This document shows, piece after piece, positions 32,777 through 40,806 of a stretch of 64,000 nt of DNA. The notes under the pieces are model-generated. The model ran no database searches. It worked only from the letters and a program-made list of their open reading frames with translations, and was not told the DNA's origin. Within the stretch, counting starts at the first letter, position 1; each line of letters opens with the position of its first letter. Location of the stretch: positions 620,001 to 684,000 of the forward strand of contig JAXLXE010000004.1 of assembly GCA_046328115.1 (NCBI GenBank). The letters are read 5' to 3'. A program made the translations under genes and the position numbers. Source of the stretch: JAXLXE01 sp046328115 (GTDB taxonomy: Bacteria; Chloroflexota; UBA6077; JACCZL01).

Positions 32777-33109
32777 TCAGTGCGTGTGCGTACCCGGCCC
32801 GTGCGTGTGCCCCCCACCGCCATGGCTGTGCCCGCCCGGACCATGGCTGTGCCCATGTCCACTCGAAGGCGCCAGCGCCGACGGCGGCGGTGGGGCCCCG
32901 CCGCGCGGCTCCGTGAACGTCATGGGCATTGACAGGTACACCCGCTGGGCCTCGCTACCATCATCCGGGCACACCGCGATGTCCGTGGGCTCGCCAAACC
33001 GACGAGACACCTCAAATACGATGCCACACTGGCCACACTGGAAATCAAACTTGGGCAACGGAGGCGCCTCCGCATATGCGATCGGGTCTCGCCCGGGGGC
33101 TGCCAGCAT
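32777..33109 (-). CDS. FmdB-like zinc-ribbon protein with His-rich C-terminal tail
   Basis: With the ATG at 33109 the protein has 110 residues. The N-terminal half is an FmdB-type zinc ribbon: F-D-F-Q-C-G-Q-C-G-I-V-F-E with C-x2-C, while only one cysteine (V-C-P-D-D-G) remains of the second pair. The C-terminus is a low-complexity run of Gly-His repeats (G-H-G-H-S-H-G, G-H-S-H-G, G-H-T-H-G, T-H-T-H) with eleven histidines in 27 residues, apt to bind Zn or Ni. It lies between an Nramp-like gene (19 bases upstream) and the ABC zinc trio, so a metal-handling role is likely. No signal peptide is present, so the protein is cytoplasmic. Confidence 0.78.
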   Translation of the reverse strand: MLAAPGRDPIAYAEAPPLPKFDFQCGQCGIVFEVSRRFGEPTDIAVCPDDGSEAQRVYLSMPMTFTEPRGGAPPPPSALAPSSGHGHSHGPGGHSHGGGGHTHGPGTHTH

Positions 33110-33128
33110 GGTAGCACGGTGCGCCCCG

Positions 33129-34481
33129 TCACCCGCGTAGCCAGGTGACCACCAGCCCAACCGCCGCCATCGCCATCACGCCCACCGTCAACCAGCCCAC
33201 CGCGTTGGTCAGCCGACTGTTCACTCGGTCCCCCATGATGGAGCGGTCGCGCGCCACCAGGAGGATCATGGCCAGAAGCGGCGGCGCCAGGAACCCGTTC
33301 ACCACCGCCGCCCCGAACAGTGCGGCGATCGGGTCTATGCCCAGGAAATTCAATTCAATCCCCACCAGCGTCGAGGCCGCCATCACCAGATAGAACTGCC
33401 GCGCCTGCGCCGGTCGCTGGTTCAGGCCAGACCTCCAGCCAAACGCCTCCGAGACAGCATAGGCCGAAGAGCCCACAAGGATGGGCACCGCCAGGAATCC
33501 GCTGCCGATGAGACCAAGAGCCAGCAGCACGGCTGCCGAGTCACCTGCGATCGGCCGGAGCGCCTGCGCCGCCTCCACCGCGGAGCTAATCTCCCGCCTC
33601 CCACTCGCGTACAGCGTCGCCGCGCTGGCCAGCATGATCGCGTACATGACCACCGTTGCAAACAGCATCCCGGCGTGAACATCCATGGCGGCTGCGCGTA
33701 GCTCCCCGTCCGTAGCCCGACGGCGGTGGTGGATGCGCTGGCGCGCCACGCTCACGTGCGTCTCCACCTCCGCGCTCGCCTGCCAGAAGAACAGATACGG
33801 TGAGATGGTGGTGCCCAGCAGAGCCACGAGACCCGCCAGATAGGCACTGTCCAGGCGCACCGTTGGGATCAGCGTGCTGGAGAGCACGGACGCCGGATCC
33901 GGGTGGGCGAACACGGCCGCTCCCAGATACGCCAGCAGCGTGAGCGTAAGCCACTTGAACACGCCCTCGATCAGTCGGTAGGAACCCCACACCAGCAACG
34001 CCAGAATGGATAGCGCTATCGGCAGAATGATGGCCGGGATCGGCACGGGAATCAGCAGGTTCACCGCCGCCGCGATCGCACCGATGTCCGCGCCGGCATT
34101 GATCGTATTCGCCAGCAGAACGAGCCCGACCACCGGGTACATCACGCCGCGCCCGTGGTGTCGACGCAGCACGCCTGTGAGGCCATGGCCGGTCACCAGG
34201 CCAATCTTGGCGCACACGTACTGGCTCACGGCCACCAACGGGAAGAAGTACGGCGCCGTCCACAACACCGAGTAGCCCATGGCCGCGCCTACACTGGTGT
34301 ACGTGCCGATGCCGGACGGGTCATCGTCGGACGCACCCGTGACCACCCCCGGGCCGATGAACGAAAACACGCGGCGCACGAGGCCACCGAACCCTCGGTT
34401 GGAGGGCTCCACCGGGGCGCTGCGCTTGGACCGCATGGCGTGCCGCACCTGCAATGGGCTTGCGCAACGATGATGGCGCAT
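33129..34481 (-). CDS. Nramp-related divalent metal transporter, divergent motif
   Basis: The ATG at 34481 has a strong GGGAGGGG upstream; the longer track start is rejected. The 450-residue protein has about eleven hydrophobic helices. The helix 1 motif reads S-D-D-D-P-S-G-I-G-T-Y-T (residues 51-62), where canonical Nramp has D-P-G-N. The helix 6 region reads T-T-I-S-P-Y-L-F-F-W-Q, where Nramp has M-P-H. The conserved aspartate remains, but the metal-selective methionine is absent, which in related families goes with magnesium or broader selectivity. It is first in the metal operon. The long hydrophilic loop with R-R-R-A-T-D-G-E is notable. Confidence 0.83.
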   Translation of the reverse strand: MRHHRCASPLQVRHAMRSKRSAPVEPSNRGFGGLVRRVFSFIGPGVVTGASDDDPSGIGTYTSVGAAMGYSVLWTAPYFFPLVAVSQYVCAKIGLVTGHGLTGVLRRHHGRGVMYPVVGLVLLANTINAGADIGAIAAAVNLLIPVPIPAIILPIALSILALLVWGSYRLIEGVFKWLTLTLLAYLGAAVFAHPDPASVLSSTLIPTVRLDSAYLAGLVALLGTTISPYLFFWQASAEVETHVSVARQRIHHRRRATDGELRAAAMDVHAGMLFATVVMYAIMLASAATLYASGRREISSAVEAAQALRPIAGDSAAVLLALGLIGSGFLAVPILVGSSAYAVSEAFGWRSGLNQRPAQARQFYLVMAASTLVGIELNFLGIDPIAALFGAAVVNGFLAPPLLAMILLVARDRSIMGDRVNSRLTNAVGWLTVGVMAMAAVGLVVTWLRG

Positions 34482-34918
34482 CCAGCCCCCTCCCGGAGCC
34501 GAATTGGGGTGCCGATTGTCCCGCTGAGGACAGGACATTTCACGGCTTCCCACCCTCACACAGCGCGGTACCATCTAGGTGCCAGGAGGGATACAGAGAG
34601 GAACCAGGAAGCCAAAGTCACCAGCGAGGCGGCGGCGGAATGGAGATCCACCCAGTATCCCAGATGGCACGGAAGGAGGCAGTGGTCGAAGTGAAAGGGC
34701 TCACTCGCGCCACTCATGTGCTCTTTGGAGTCTTCCAGATTGACAGAGTAGCGGCGATCACCCCGCGATGATTCGTAGCGAGGAGTGTCGAAGACGGCTC
34801 CACCAGAAGTAGTTCCGGTGATGAGGCCAGGCCCAGTGATCGGGCAAGACGCCCCTACGAACCCTCCCACGGGTCGCCAATCCTGACCTTGCTCCAATAA
34901 ACACAAACGACTCTCGTG
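34482..34918. other. Intergenic interval upstream of the metal operon
   Basis: Between the Nramp-like gene start and the terminator hairpin of the peroxidase gene there are about 440 bases without a supportable gene. Short open frames on both strands (for example a 43-codon plus-strand frame at 34639-34771) match no family. The operon promoter and any Zur/MntR-type operator should lie in the first 150 bases, but I see no clear dyad. Confidence 0.45.
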
Positions 34919-34946
34919 AAGGGAGGCCGCTCAGGTGGCCTCCCTT
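34919..34946 (-). terminator. Hairpin downstream of the di-haem peroxidase gene
   Basis: AAGGGAGGCC and GGCCTCCCTT form a perfect 10-bp stem with an 8-base loop, 23 bases beyond the peroxidase stop. No T run follows on the minus strand, so it is at best a weak intrinsic terminator or an mRNA end-stabilising stem. Confidence 0.6.
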
Positions 34947-34969
34947 CTGGTATTCCGCCTCCCAGTCCG

Positions 34970-36169
34970 TCAGGGCATGAACGGGTCACTCAGCCGCGGG
35001 TCACGAACCATGTCCTCATCCGTGAGGCTGGCCAGAAAAGCCAGAAGATCCCGCCGCTCCGCCCGTGTGAGCGAGAATCCCACCATGAAGATGCTCTTGA
35101 TCGGGCTGGCGGCGCCCACACCGGCGTTGGGCCCGTCACTGATGGTCCGTCCGCCGGCCGCGTAATGATTGATGGCGTCGTTGAGGGTAGCGGCGCTTCC
35201 GTCGTGCATATACGGCGCCGTCAGGGCCACGTTCCTGAGCGTGGGCGAGCGGAACCGTCCCATGTCCTCGGGGCGGCCGGTGTGCTCCATCAAGCCGACG
35301 TTGCCGACCGGATAAGCGCCTCGGCCGTCAAGGTTGTAGAGCGCGGTGTTGTGAAAGGCGTTGTCGCGGAACGGCGAGCGTTCGTGCCGCACTGAATCCG
35401 TGAAGTTGATGCCACCGTGACAGTGACTGCACTCCAACCGCTCGCTGAAGAACAACTCCTCGCCGCGTTTCGCGAACTCAGAGATCGCCGCCTGCTCGCC
35501 GCCGTACCGGTAGCGGTCGTACGGCGAACGATAGGAGAGAATCGTGCGCTGGAAGCTGGCCAGCGCGCGCGTGATGCCAGCCAGCGTGACGGGATCAGGC
35601 TGGTCTGGATAGGCCGCGGCAAACAGGGCCGGGTAACGGTTGTCCGCGCGCAGCATCTCCAACATGATGCCCTCCCGGCCGGCCAGCCCCATCTCCACGG
35701 GATTCTCACCGAACATGGGCCCAAGCGCCTGCTGCTCCAGCCGGTCCAGGTTGGGGTTAGCCCAGGTGAGCGCCGGGCTGTAGCCAACGTTTGTCAGCGA
35801 CATGGAGTTGCGGGGATGGACCTCTCCGGTCGCACCCACTGCTCGGGGTTGGCCATCCGTGAACGCTCTGGCCTGCTGGTGGCAGGTGGCACAGGCCAGC
35901 TCACCGTTGATGGACAGCCGGCGATCATAGAAGAGGAACCGCCCAAGCTCCACCTTCTCTGCCGTCATCGGGTTATCCGCCGGAACCACCGGCCGCGGCA
36001 TCCAGCCCGGCAGCCCCCAATCAAATTTCGCCTGAACCGGCGCCACCGGGACCACGAACGGCGACGCGATCCACGCCGCGGCAATCGCGGCTGACATCAA
36101 CGCTCCCCCGACCCGCTGCAAGGCCCGCACGAGACTCCATCCAACGTAGATTGAGGCTACCGACGCCAC
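34970..36169 (-). CDS. Di-haem cytochrome c peroxidase family protein (MbnH/MXAN_0977-like)
   Basis: The 399-residue exported protein has a signal segment ending A-P-V-Q-A near residue 47; the exact start (36169 or a GTG at 36130) is uncertain. Two haem c motifs, C93-A-T-C-H and C247-S-H-C-H, define the two cytochrome domains. The text V-P-A-D-N-P-M-T-A-E-K-V-E-L-G-R-F-L-F-Y-D and H-P-R-N-S-M-S-L-T-N-V-G-Y fits the MbnH-like di-haem group rather than classical CcpA. Such enzymes reduce peroxide or oxidise a partner protein in the periplasm or cell envelope. It is divergent from the dehydrogenase at 36286. Confidence 0.88.
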   Translation of the reverse strand: MASVASIYVGWSLVRALQRVGGALMSAAIAAAWIASPFVVPVAPVQAKFDWGLPGWMPRPVVPADNPMTAEKVELGRFLFYDRRLSINGELACATCHQQARAFTDGQPRAVGATGEVHPRNSMSLTNVGYSPALTWANPNLDRLEQQALGPMFGENPVEMGLAGREGIMLEMLRADNRYPALFAAAYPDQPDPVTLAGITRALASFQRTILSYRSPYDRYRYGGEQAAISEFAKRGEELFFSERLECSHCHGGINFTDSVRHERSPFRDNAFHNTALYNLDGRGAYPVGNVGLMEHTGRPEDMGRFRSPTLRNVALTAPYMHDGSAATLNDAINHYAAGGRTISDGPNAGVGAASPIKSIFMVGFSLTRAERRDLLAFLASLTDEDMVRDPRLSDPFMP

Positions 36170-36285
36170 AACACCAACCGCGGCACCCAGATTCCAATTT
36201 TGCGGTGGTGCCCGCCTCGGCGAAATCAGGCGCTACTATGTGTCCGCGGCGCGGCGTCATGGCCGCGGCCTGAGGGAGATTTGCC

Positions 36286-37305
36286 ATGACCAGGTCCGTC
36301 CTTGCATTTCTTGACGTCCAGTCACCCGAGGTGCGGGCGCTGATCCAGTCGATCGCCCCGCCGGACATCGACATACGGATGGCCACGACCGGCGACCTGG
36401 CCGAGCAGACTGCCCTCGCGGCAGATGCAGAGTTCGTCGTAGGCGGCATCACCAAACTGCCATCTGAGGTGATCAACGCCGCGCCAAAGCTCCGCCTCAT
36501 CCATAAGTGGGGCATCGGCGTGGACAAGATAGACCTGGAAGCGGCCCGCGCACGGGGCGTCCCCGTGGTCATCACCGCCGGTGCCAATGCCCGCCCGGTT
36601 GCGGACCACGCACTGCTGCTGATGCTTGCCACCGTCAAACACCTGAACTCCGCGCAGGCCAAGGCCCGCGCCGGGCTCTGGTGGGAGGCCCGCGGCGACG
36701 CCCGCACCCAGAATCTCCAGATGCAGGGCAAGCTGGTGGGATTGGTGGGACTGGGCAACATTGGCCGCCAGGTGACGAAGCGCCTGCACGGGTTCGACGC
36801 CGAGGTCTGCTACTACGACGTGCGCCGGCTCTCCCCAGACGAGGAGGCGAGCGTTGGCGTCATGTTCCGCGAGCTTGACGACCTTGTGGCCAGCGCGGAC
36901 ATCATCAGCCTGCATCTGCCGTACCTGCCCAGCACGCGGCACATCCTGTCCCGGGAGCGGTTGGGGAGGATGAAGCGGGGCGCCATTGTCGTCAACACGG
37001 CCCGCGGCGAGCTTATCGACGAGCAGGCCCTCGCGGATGCGCTCCGCTCCGGCCACCTGGGCGGGGCCGGCATCGACGTATTCCACGATGAGCCGCCGGG
37101 TCTGGACAACCCCCTATTCGCGCCGGACCTGCCCAACCTCGTGCTCACGCCCCATGTGGCGGGGTCCACATTTGACAACGTGGAAAACGTAGCGAGCCAC
37201 ATCTTCGGCAACGTCCGCCGCGTGTTGAACGGCGAGCCGCTGCCGGCAGCGGACATTGTGGTGCCGCCGGGCCCCATGCTGGCGAAGCCGATCACTGCAA
37301 CGTAG
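36286..37305 (+). CDS. D-isomer 2-hydroxyacid dehydrogenase (phosphoglycerate dehydrogenase-like)
   Basis: The 339-residue enzyme shows the NAD-binding G-L-G-N-I-G (near residue 152), the catalytic arginine in V-N-T-A-R-G-E-L-I-D, a glutamate in F-H-D-E-P-P and the histidine in L-T-P-H-V-A-G-S-T. H-K-W-G-I-G-V-D-K-I-D is the usual N-terminal-domain signature. There is no ACT domain, so it is not full-length SerA and may act on another 2-keto acid. GGGAG upstream of the ATG supports the start. It stands alone between a divergent peroxidase gene and a gene-poor region. Confidence 0.92.
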   Translation: MTRSVLAFLDVQSPEVRALIQSIAPPDIDIRMATTGDLAEQTALAADAEFVVGGITKLPSEVINAAPKLRLIHKWGIGVDKIDLEAARARGVPVVITAGANARPVADHALLLMLATVKHLNSAQAKARAGLWWEARGDARTQNLQMQGKLVGLVGLGNIGRQVTKRLHGFDAEVCYYDVRRLSPDEEASVGVMFRELDDLVASADIISLHLPYLPSTRHILSRERLGRMKRGAIVVNTARGELIDEQALADALRSGHLGGAGIDVFHDEPPGLDNPLFAPDLPNLVLTPHVAGSTFDNVENVASHIFGNVRRVLNGEPLPAADIVVPPGPMLAKPITAT

Positions 37306-38046
37306 TAGAGTCAAGTCTCCACACACTTTCAGGATCCCCAGTTAGCCCTGTTCCTGCTGTCATCAAGGAGTACACTGGCACCCCGGCAGCGTCAGCAGGG
37401 CAAGCGAGCGCAGAACGCTTATCTCTCAAACTGAGTACCGCTAGGTAACGGGCGCAGCGCCCGGGCGCAGACACTGACCGCAAATGCAGAGAGCACCATC
37501 AAGTACGTCCTTGTCGTTGCCGGCGACCGGCCACCACTGAGCCGCACGCCACCCGGCCCAAGTCTCGTAGTCGCGGCCGTAGCGTTGCCGTCACGACGTG
37601 CACGATCCAACGGCGTCGAGAGTGGATCCTTCTGGAGAGTGTTCGGGGTCACCGCCGGCTACCGCTGGCGGGAGTAGCGAGTCACTCAGGCAGACAAGGC
37701 CTCGGTAATCTACGAAGCGCTCCGGACAACGGGTGCGAGAAACCGCCCCCCGTTTCACTGCCTCACTTCCGACGCGATGCCGGATGGCCGCTACGGCTCA
37801 TCGACGCGCCTGGTAAGTGTGGCTCAGTGCTGAGCGCGCCGTTCCATCGGACGGATCTGGTGTCGCCGCCGCGGCACCCTTGGGGCGATTCGAGAGGTGT
37901 CAGACACTGAACGCGCCAGACAAAGCGGCAAGCCGCGACTTCGGCAATTTCGCAACCGCATTTTCACCTGGCACGACGCGGTGGGAGACTTTGGCGACCT
38001 ACCGTGGGATCAGGACATCGTCCGCATCGCTAAGGAGTGGTTCGCC
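37306..38046. other. Gene-poor interval
   Basis: About 740 bases hold no recognisable gene. An open frame runs in from 37897 into the cupin gene, but its extra 50 codons have no similarity. A short GC hairpin (GGGCGC-AGC-GCCC near 37450) is the only structure seen. Confidence 0.45.
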
Positions 38047-38481
38047 ATGGATGCCTCCTCCCCTTTACGCACTCGCCCACTCGGAGAGACGGCGGGCAGC
38101 ACCGAACGACCCGCGAGGACGCTGACGGGGCCATTGCTCAGCTTCGATCTCACTGAGGCAACCGATGCGCTGCGACGTGAGGACGCATGGAATCGTGGTG
38201 ACCGAAATGCTCGAACGCTGATCGAGGAGCCAGGACTCAGAGTCGTGTTGACAGTCCTTCGGGCCGGCGCCAAAATTCGCGAGCACCGGACCGACGGCTG
38301 GGTGCTCGTTCAGTCGCTCGAGGGCAGCCTCGCTGTTGGGTCGCCGGCTGCAAGTGCTGATCTGGCTGCCGGAGGTCTTGTCTCACTCCAACCGGGCGTT
38401 CCGCATGAAGTGTCAGCGAGCACGCAGTCTGCCTTCCTACTGACGATCGCTCGACCAGTCCCGAATACCGGGACAGAATAA
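38047..38481 (+). CDS. Cupin-fold protein
   Basis: The ATG at 38047 follows AAGGAG at 9-base spacing and gives 144 residues, a usual small cupin size. The barrel shows L-R-V-V-L-T-V-L-R-A-G-A-K-I-R-E-H-R-T-D-G-W-V as two blocks (motif 1 with G-A-x-I-x-x-H), V-L-V-Q-S-L-E-G-S-L-A-V, and motif 2 as G-V-P-H-E-V. The metal site looks reduced to two histidines. Its ligand is unknown. It stands alone before the RHS-like pair. Confidence 0.78.
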   Translation: MDASSPLRTRPLGETAGSTERPARTLTGPLLSFDLTEATDALRREDAWNRGDRNARTLIEEPGLRVVLTVLRAGAKIREHRTDGWVLVQSLEGSLAVGSPAASADLAAGGLVSLQPGVPHEVSASTQSAFLLTIARPVPNTGTE

Positions 38482-38766
38482 TCCTGAGCATGGAAACCCG
38501 GAGTAATCTGATCTAGCGGCGGAGGCCCAGGCAAGCGGGAAGAGGACAAAGGTTTCGTCGCCACGGCAGCGGAGCCATGCCGCGGACGTACACGACTTGT
38601 TGCTCCATCGTCGGCGCCCACCCGCCCAAGCCGAAAAATAGGTGTCCTGGCCAGCGGGTGCCAGTCTGGGCAAACTCGCACGGATCGACCAGCGGGCAGC
38701 CGCGCCACCCGGCACGCGGACGATCGCCCCCGTGTTCTGCTGACTGAAGCACAGCGCGGGGGTAGG

Positions 38767-39879
38767 GTGTTGGGGAGAGGACGTGATCGGGCCTCGAGAC
38801 GACTGGGGCTTGTAGCCCGTTGCTGCGCGATGCTAGCGGCGGCGTCCCTCTTCTTTCGGGTGCAATCCGGGGTCGCCGCTGTTCCTGAGGCCGAGCCCCG
38901 TGCTAATCGCCAGGTCGGCGATGCTGGATTGAGCGTCGCCAGCATCCACCAGGCCTCCGGTCTGCTTTCCGTCACGCACGCAGATGTAATGATCGCCGGC
39001 GCCACGCTGGACCTGGAGCTTAGTCGCATTCACGCGGATGCGCTGCCTCAACGAGGAGTGCTCGGAGCTGGCTGGTTTCTGTCATACGAAACGCGCGTTC
39101 TGCTTGACCAATCGACCGACGAAGCCGTGCTCATCCTGGCGCCCAGCGCGTCGACCGTGACGCTCCTGGCGGAGCCGGACAGGTCCGGTTGGCGATCCGA
39201 CGATGGCAAGGTCACGGTCGTACGCGGCCCCCTGGGCGGGTACGTAGCCAGATTCGGGAATCGCACGGAGTATGCATACCACTCCAGCGGAGGTCTTGTG
39301 CAGATCGCGCAGGACGAGGCCGCGATCGTGCCGGTGCGCGACCAGCGTGGTCAAGTCTCGAGGTTACCCGCGCCCGACGGCCAGGGTGTGTTGAGCCTTA
39401 GCTACGACGACGACCGAGATCTACTCTTGAGTATCACCGACTGGGCCGATCCGCCAAGGACGATCACCTACAGCCACAACGAGTACGAGCAACTGACGAG
39501 CGTGACGGAGCGGCGCGGAGTGAAGACGCAGTTCACGTACCACACTCCATCCCCACGGGTTGCCACGATCGTGGATACCCTGGGGCGAATCTCCGACGCG
39601 TTCTGGTACGACGAACTCGGGCGCGTGCAAGCGCACCAGCTCGGCGAAGCGATCGGTACGAGAGCGCATGAGGACTACTCCTACGCGCGCGACGCGGATG
39701 GCATGCCGGTGACGACCATTCGCTACCCGCCAAGCGCGTTCCTTCCCGACTGGAACACCGAAACAGTCGAGCGGTTCGACAACAGCGGCAAGCTCGTGGA
39801 GCGGGCAACGACGACCGGACCTGATAGCGAGCCTCTATTTGAGACGCTCAGCTCTGATCGACTGGGCAGTCCACGGTGA
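38767..39879 (+). CDS. Short RHS/YD-repeat protein
   Basis: The start (GTG at 38767) is uncertain; a signal-like helix follows at residues 15-36. From about residue 55 the text S-G-L-L-S-V-T-H-A-D-V-M-I and G-V-L-G-A-G-W-F-L-S-Y-E-T-R resembles the DUF6531/RHS N-terminal domain, followed by YD-type repeats (A-Y-H-S-S-G-G-L-V-Q-I, L-S-Y-D-D-D-R-D-L-L-L-S-I, Y-S-H-N-E-Y-E-Q-L-T-S-V). At 370 residues it is far shorter than normal RHS shells and ends without the usual D-P-x-G-x-x core. The next gene overlaps it by four bases, suggesting that the shell is encoded in two pieces. Confidence 0.65.
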   Translation: MLGRGRDRASRRLGLVARCCAMLAAASLFFRVQSGVAAVPEAEPRANRQVGDAGLSVASIHQASGLLSVTHADVMIAGATLDLELSRIHADALPQRGVLGAGWFLSYETRVLLDQSTDEAVLILAPSASTVTLLAEPDRSGWRSDDGKVTVVRGPLGGYVARFGNRTEYAYHSSGGLVQIAQDEAAIVPVRDQRGQVSRLPAPDGQGVLSLSYDDDRDLLLSITDWADPPRTITYSHNEYEQLTSVTERRGVKTQFTYHTPSPRVATIVDTLGRISDAFWYDELGRVQAHQLGEAIGTRAHEDYSYARDADGMPVTTIRYPPSAFLPDWNTETVERFDNSGKLVERATTTGPDSEPLFETLSSDRLGSPR

Positions 39880-40763
39880 AGCGCCGTGATGGCAACACGC
39901 CGCCAGTTCAGCGGACCACTGATATCGAGGATCTGAAATCCATCTTCGCCGCGATGGCGACGGACCCGGATCAAGCGAGCGCCGCGCGGAGCGTCGCAGA
40001 CGACGAGGCGGCGGATGCGCGAGAACCCGATGCGTGCAGCCGGAACAACGCGGACGGCGAGGACGATGATGCGTCGCCACCTCGGCCGCCCCGTCCCGCC
40101 AGACGACTCGAGGAAACCCTGGACATATACACGGGCACTCGCCTGTACGAGCCCGTTGGGAAGCAGTGGACTGAGCTCGCTGGGTTGCTCGGCCGCATGA
40201 CAGAGCTAAACGGAGGGAACCCGCACCTCGAGCGAGACGCGCTGCGCCGGGTCACCCGGGCGACCCTTCCCGGCGACGCATATCTCTCGAATTCGGGCCG
40301 GGTATGGGAGTCCGAGTACGACGCGGAGGATCAACCGATGAGCATCATGGAGCGCGAGAGCGCGGACGGTCACATCACGTCATCCGTTCGCATCACCGCC
40401 GACCCGTTCGGCAATCGCTACACGCTCAGGCTCCACGGGGGTGAGACGTTCGAGGCGACCGCGAACAGCATCCAGCTGCCACTGACCATCGAGTCGTCTA
40501 ACGGCGCGTTCGTTCAGGGCGAATATGACCTGCGCGCCGATCTGCGGCGGCGCGTGACGCGACTCCATCAATTCAACCACGAGATGATCGAGGAGTTCGC
40601 TCACGACGGCCTGCATCGACTTCGCCGTCACGCAATCTACACCCGAATCGGCGGCAACTCCGTTCGATTCGTGACGGCGTACAGTTACGCCGGACCGGAG
40701 CGTACCGACCGCCGTTCGACTACCTGGTTCGAGCCAGCGAACGAGGGACAGGCTATGCGCTAG
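39876..40763 (+). CDS. Second gene of the RHS-like pair, degenerate YD-type repeats
   Basis: A GTG overlapping the previous TGA (GTGA) starts a 295-residue protein without signal peptide. The first 85 residues are acidic and Pro-rich. After that come repeats that recall YD units: V-W-E-S-E-Y-D-A-E-D-Q-P-M, I-T-A-D-P-F-G-N-R-Y-T-L, Y-D-L-R-A-D-L-R-R-R-V. No toxin domain is recognised at the C-terminus. It could be the rest of a split RHS core or an unrelated partner. Confidence 0.5.
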   Translation: MKRRDGNTPPVQRTTDIEDLKSIFAAMATDPDQASAARSVADDEAADAREPDACSRNNADGEDDDASPPRPPRPARRLEETLDIYTGTRLYEPVGKQWTELAGLLGRMTELNGGNPHLERDALRRVTRATLPGDAYLSNSGRVWESEYDAEDQPMSIMERESADGHITSSVRITADPFGNRYTLRLHGGETFEATANSIQLPLTIESSNGAFVQGEYDLRADLRRRVTRLHQFNHEMIEEFAHDGLHRLRRHAIYTRIGGNSVRFVTAYSYAGPERTDRRSTTWFEPANEGQAMR

Positions 40764-40772
40764 CCGCCGAGC

Positions 40773-40796
40773 ACGCCGGGCGCTGGCGCCCGGCGT
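40773..40796. terminator. Strong GC hairpin between convergent genes
   Basis: ACGCCGGGCGC and GCGCCCGGCGT form an 11-bp perfect stem with a 2-base apex between the RHS-like pair and the amidase gene. It suits a bidirectional terminator, although a T tract is lacking on both sides. Confidence 0.6.
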
Positions 40797-40806
40797 ACCC
40801 TGAGCT

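Noticed and set aside
34556..34906. 116-codon minus-strand open frame upstream of the metal operon
   Set aside because: No similarity, and it covers the likely promoter region of the Nramp-like gene.
37292..37652. Two minus-strand open frames in the gap after the 2-hydroxyacid dehydrogenase
   Set aside because: No ribosome site, no similarity and no neighbour logic.
38513..38752. 79-codon minus-strand open frame rich in Trp and Pro
   Set aside because: The text looks partly protein-like but no family is recognised and no proper start is present; evidence is too thin to call a gene.
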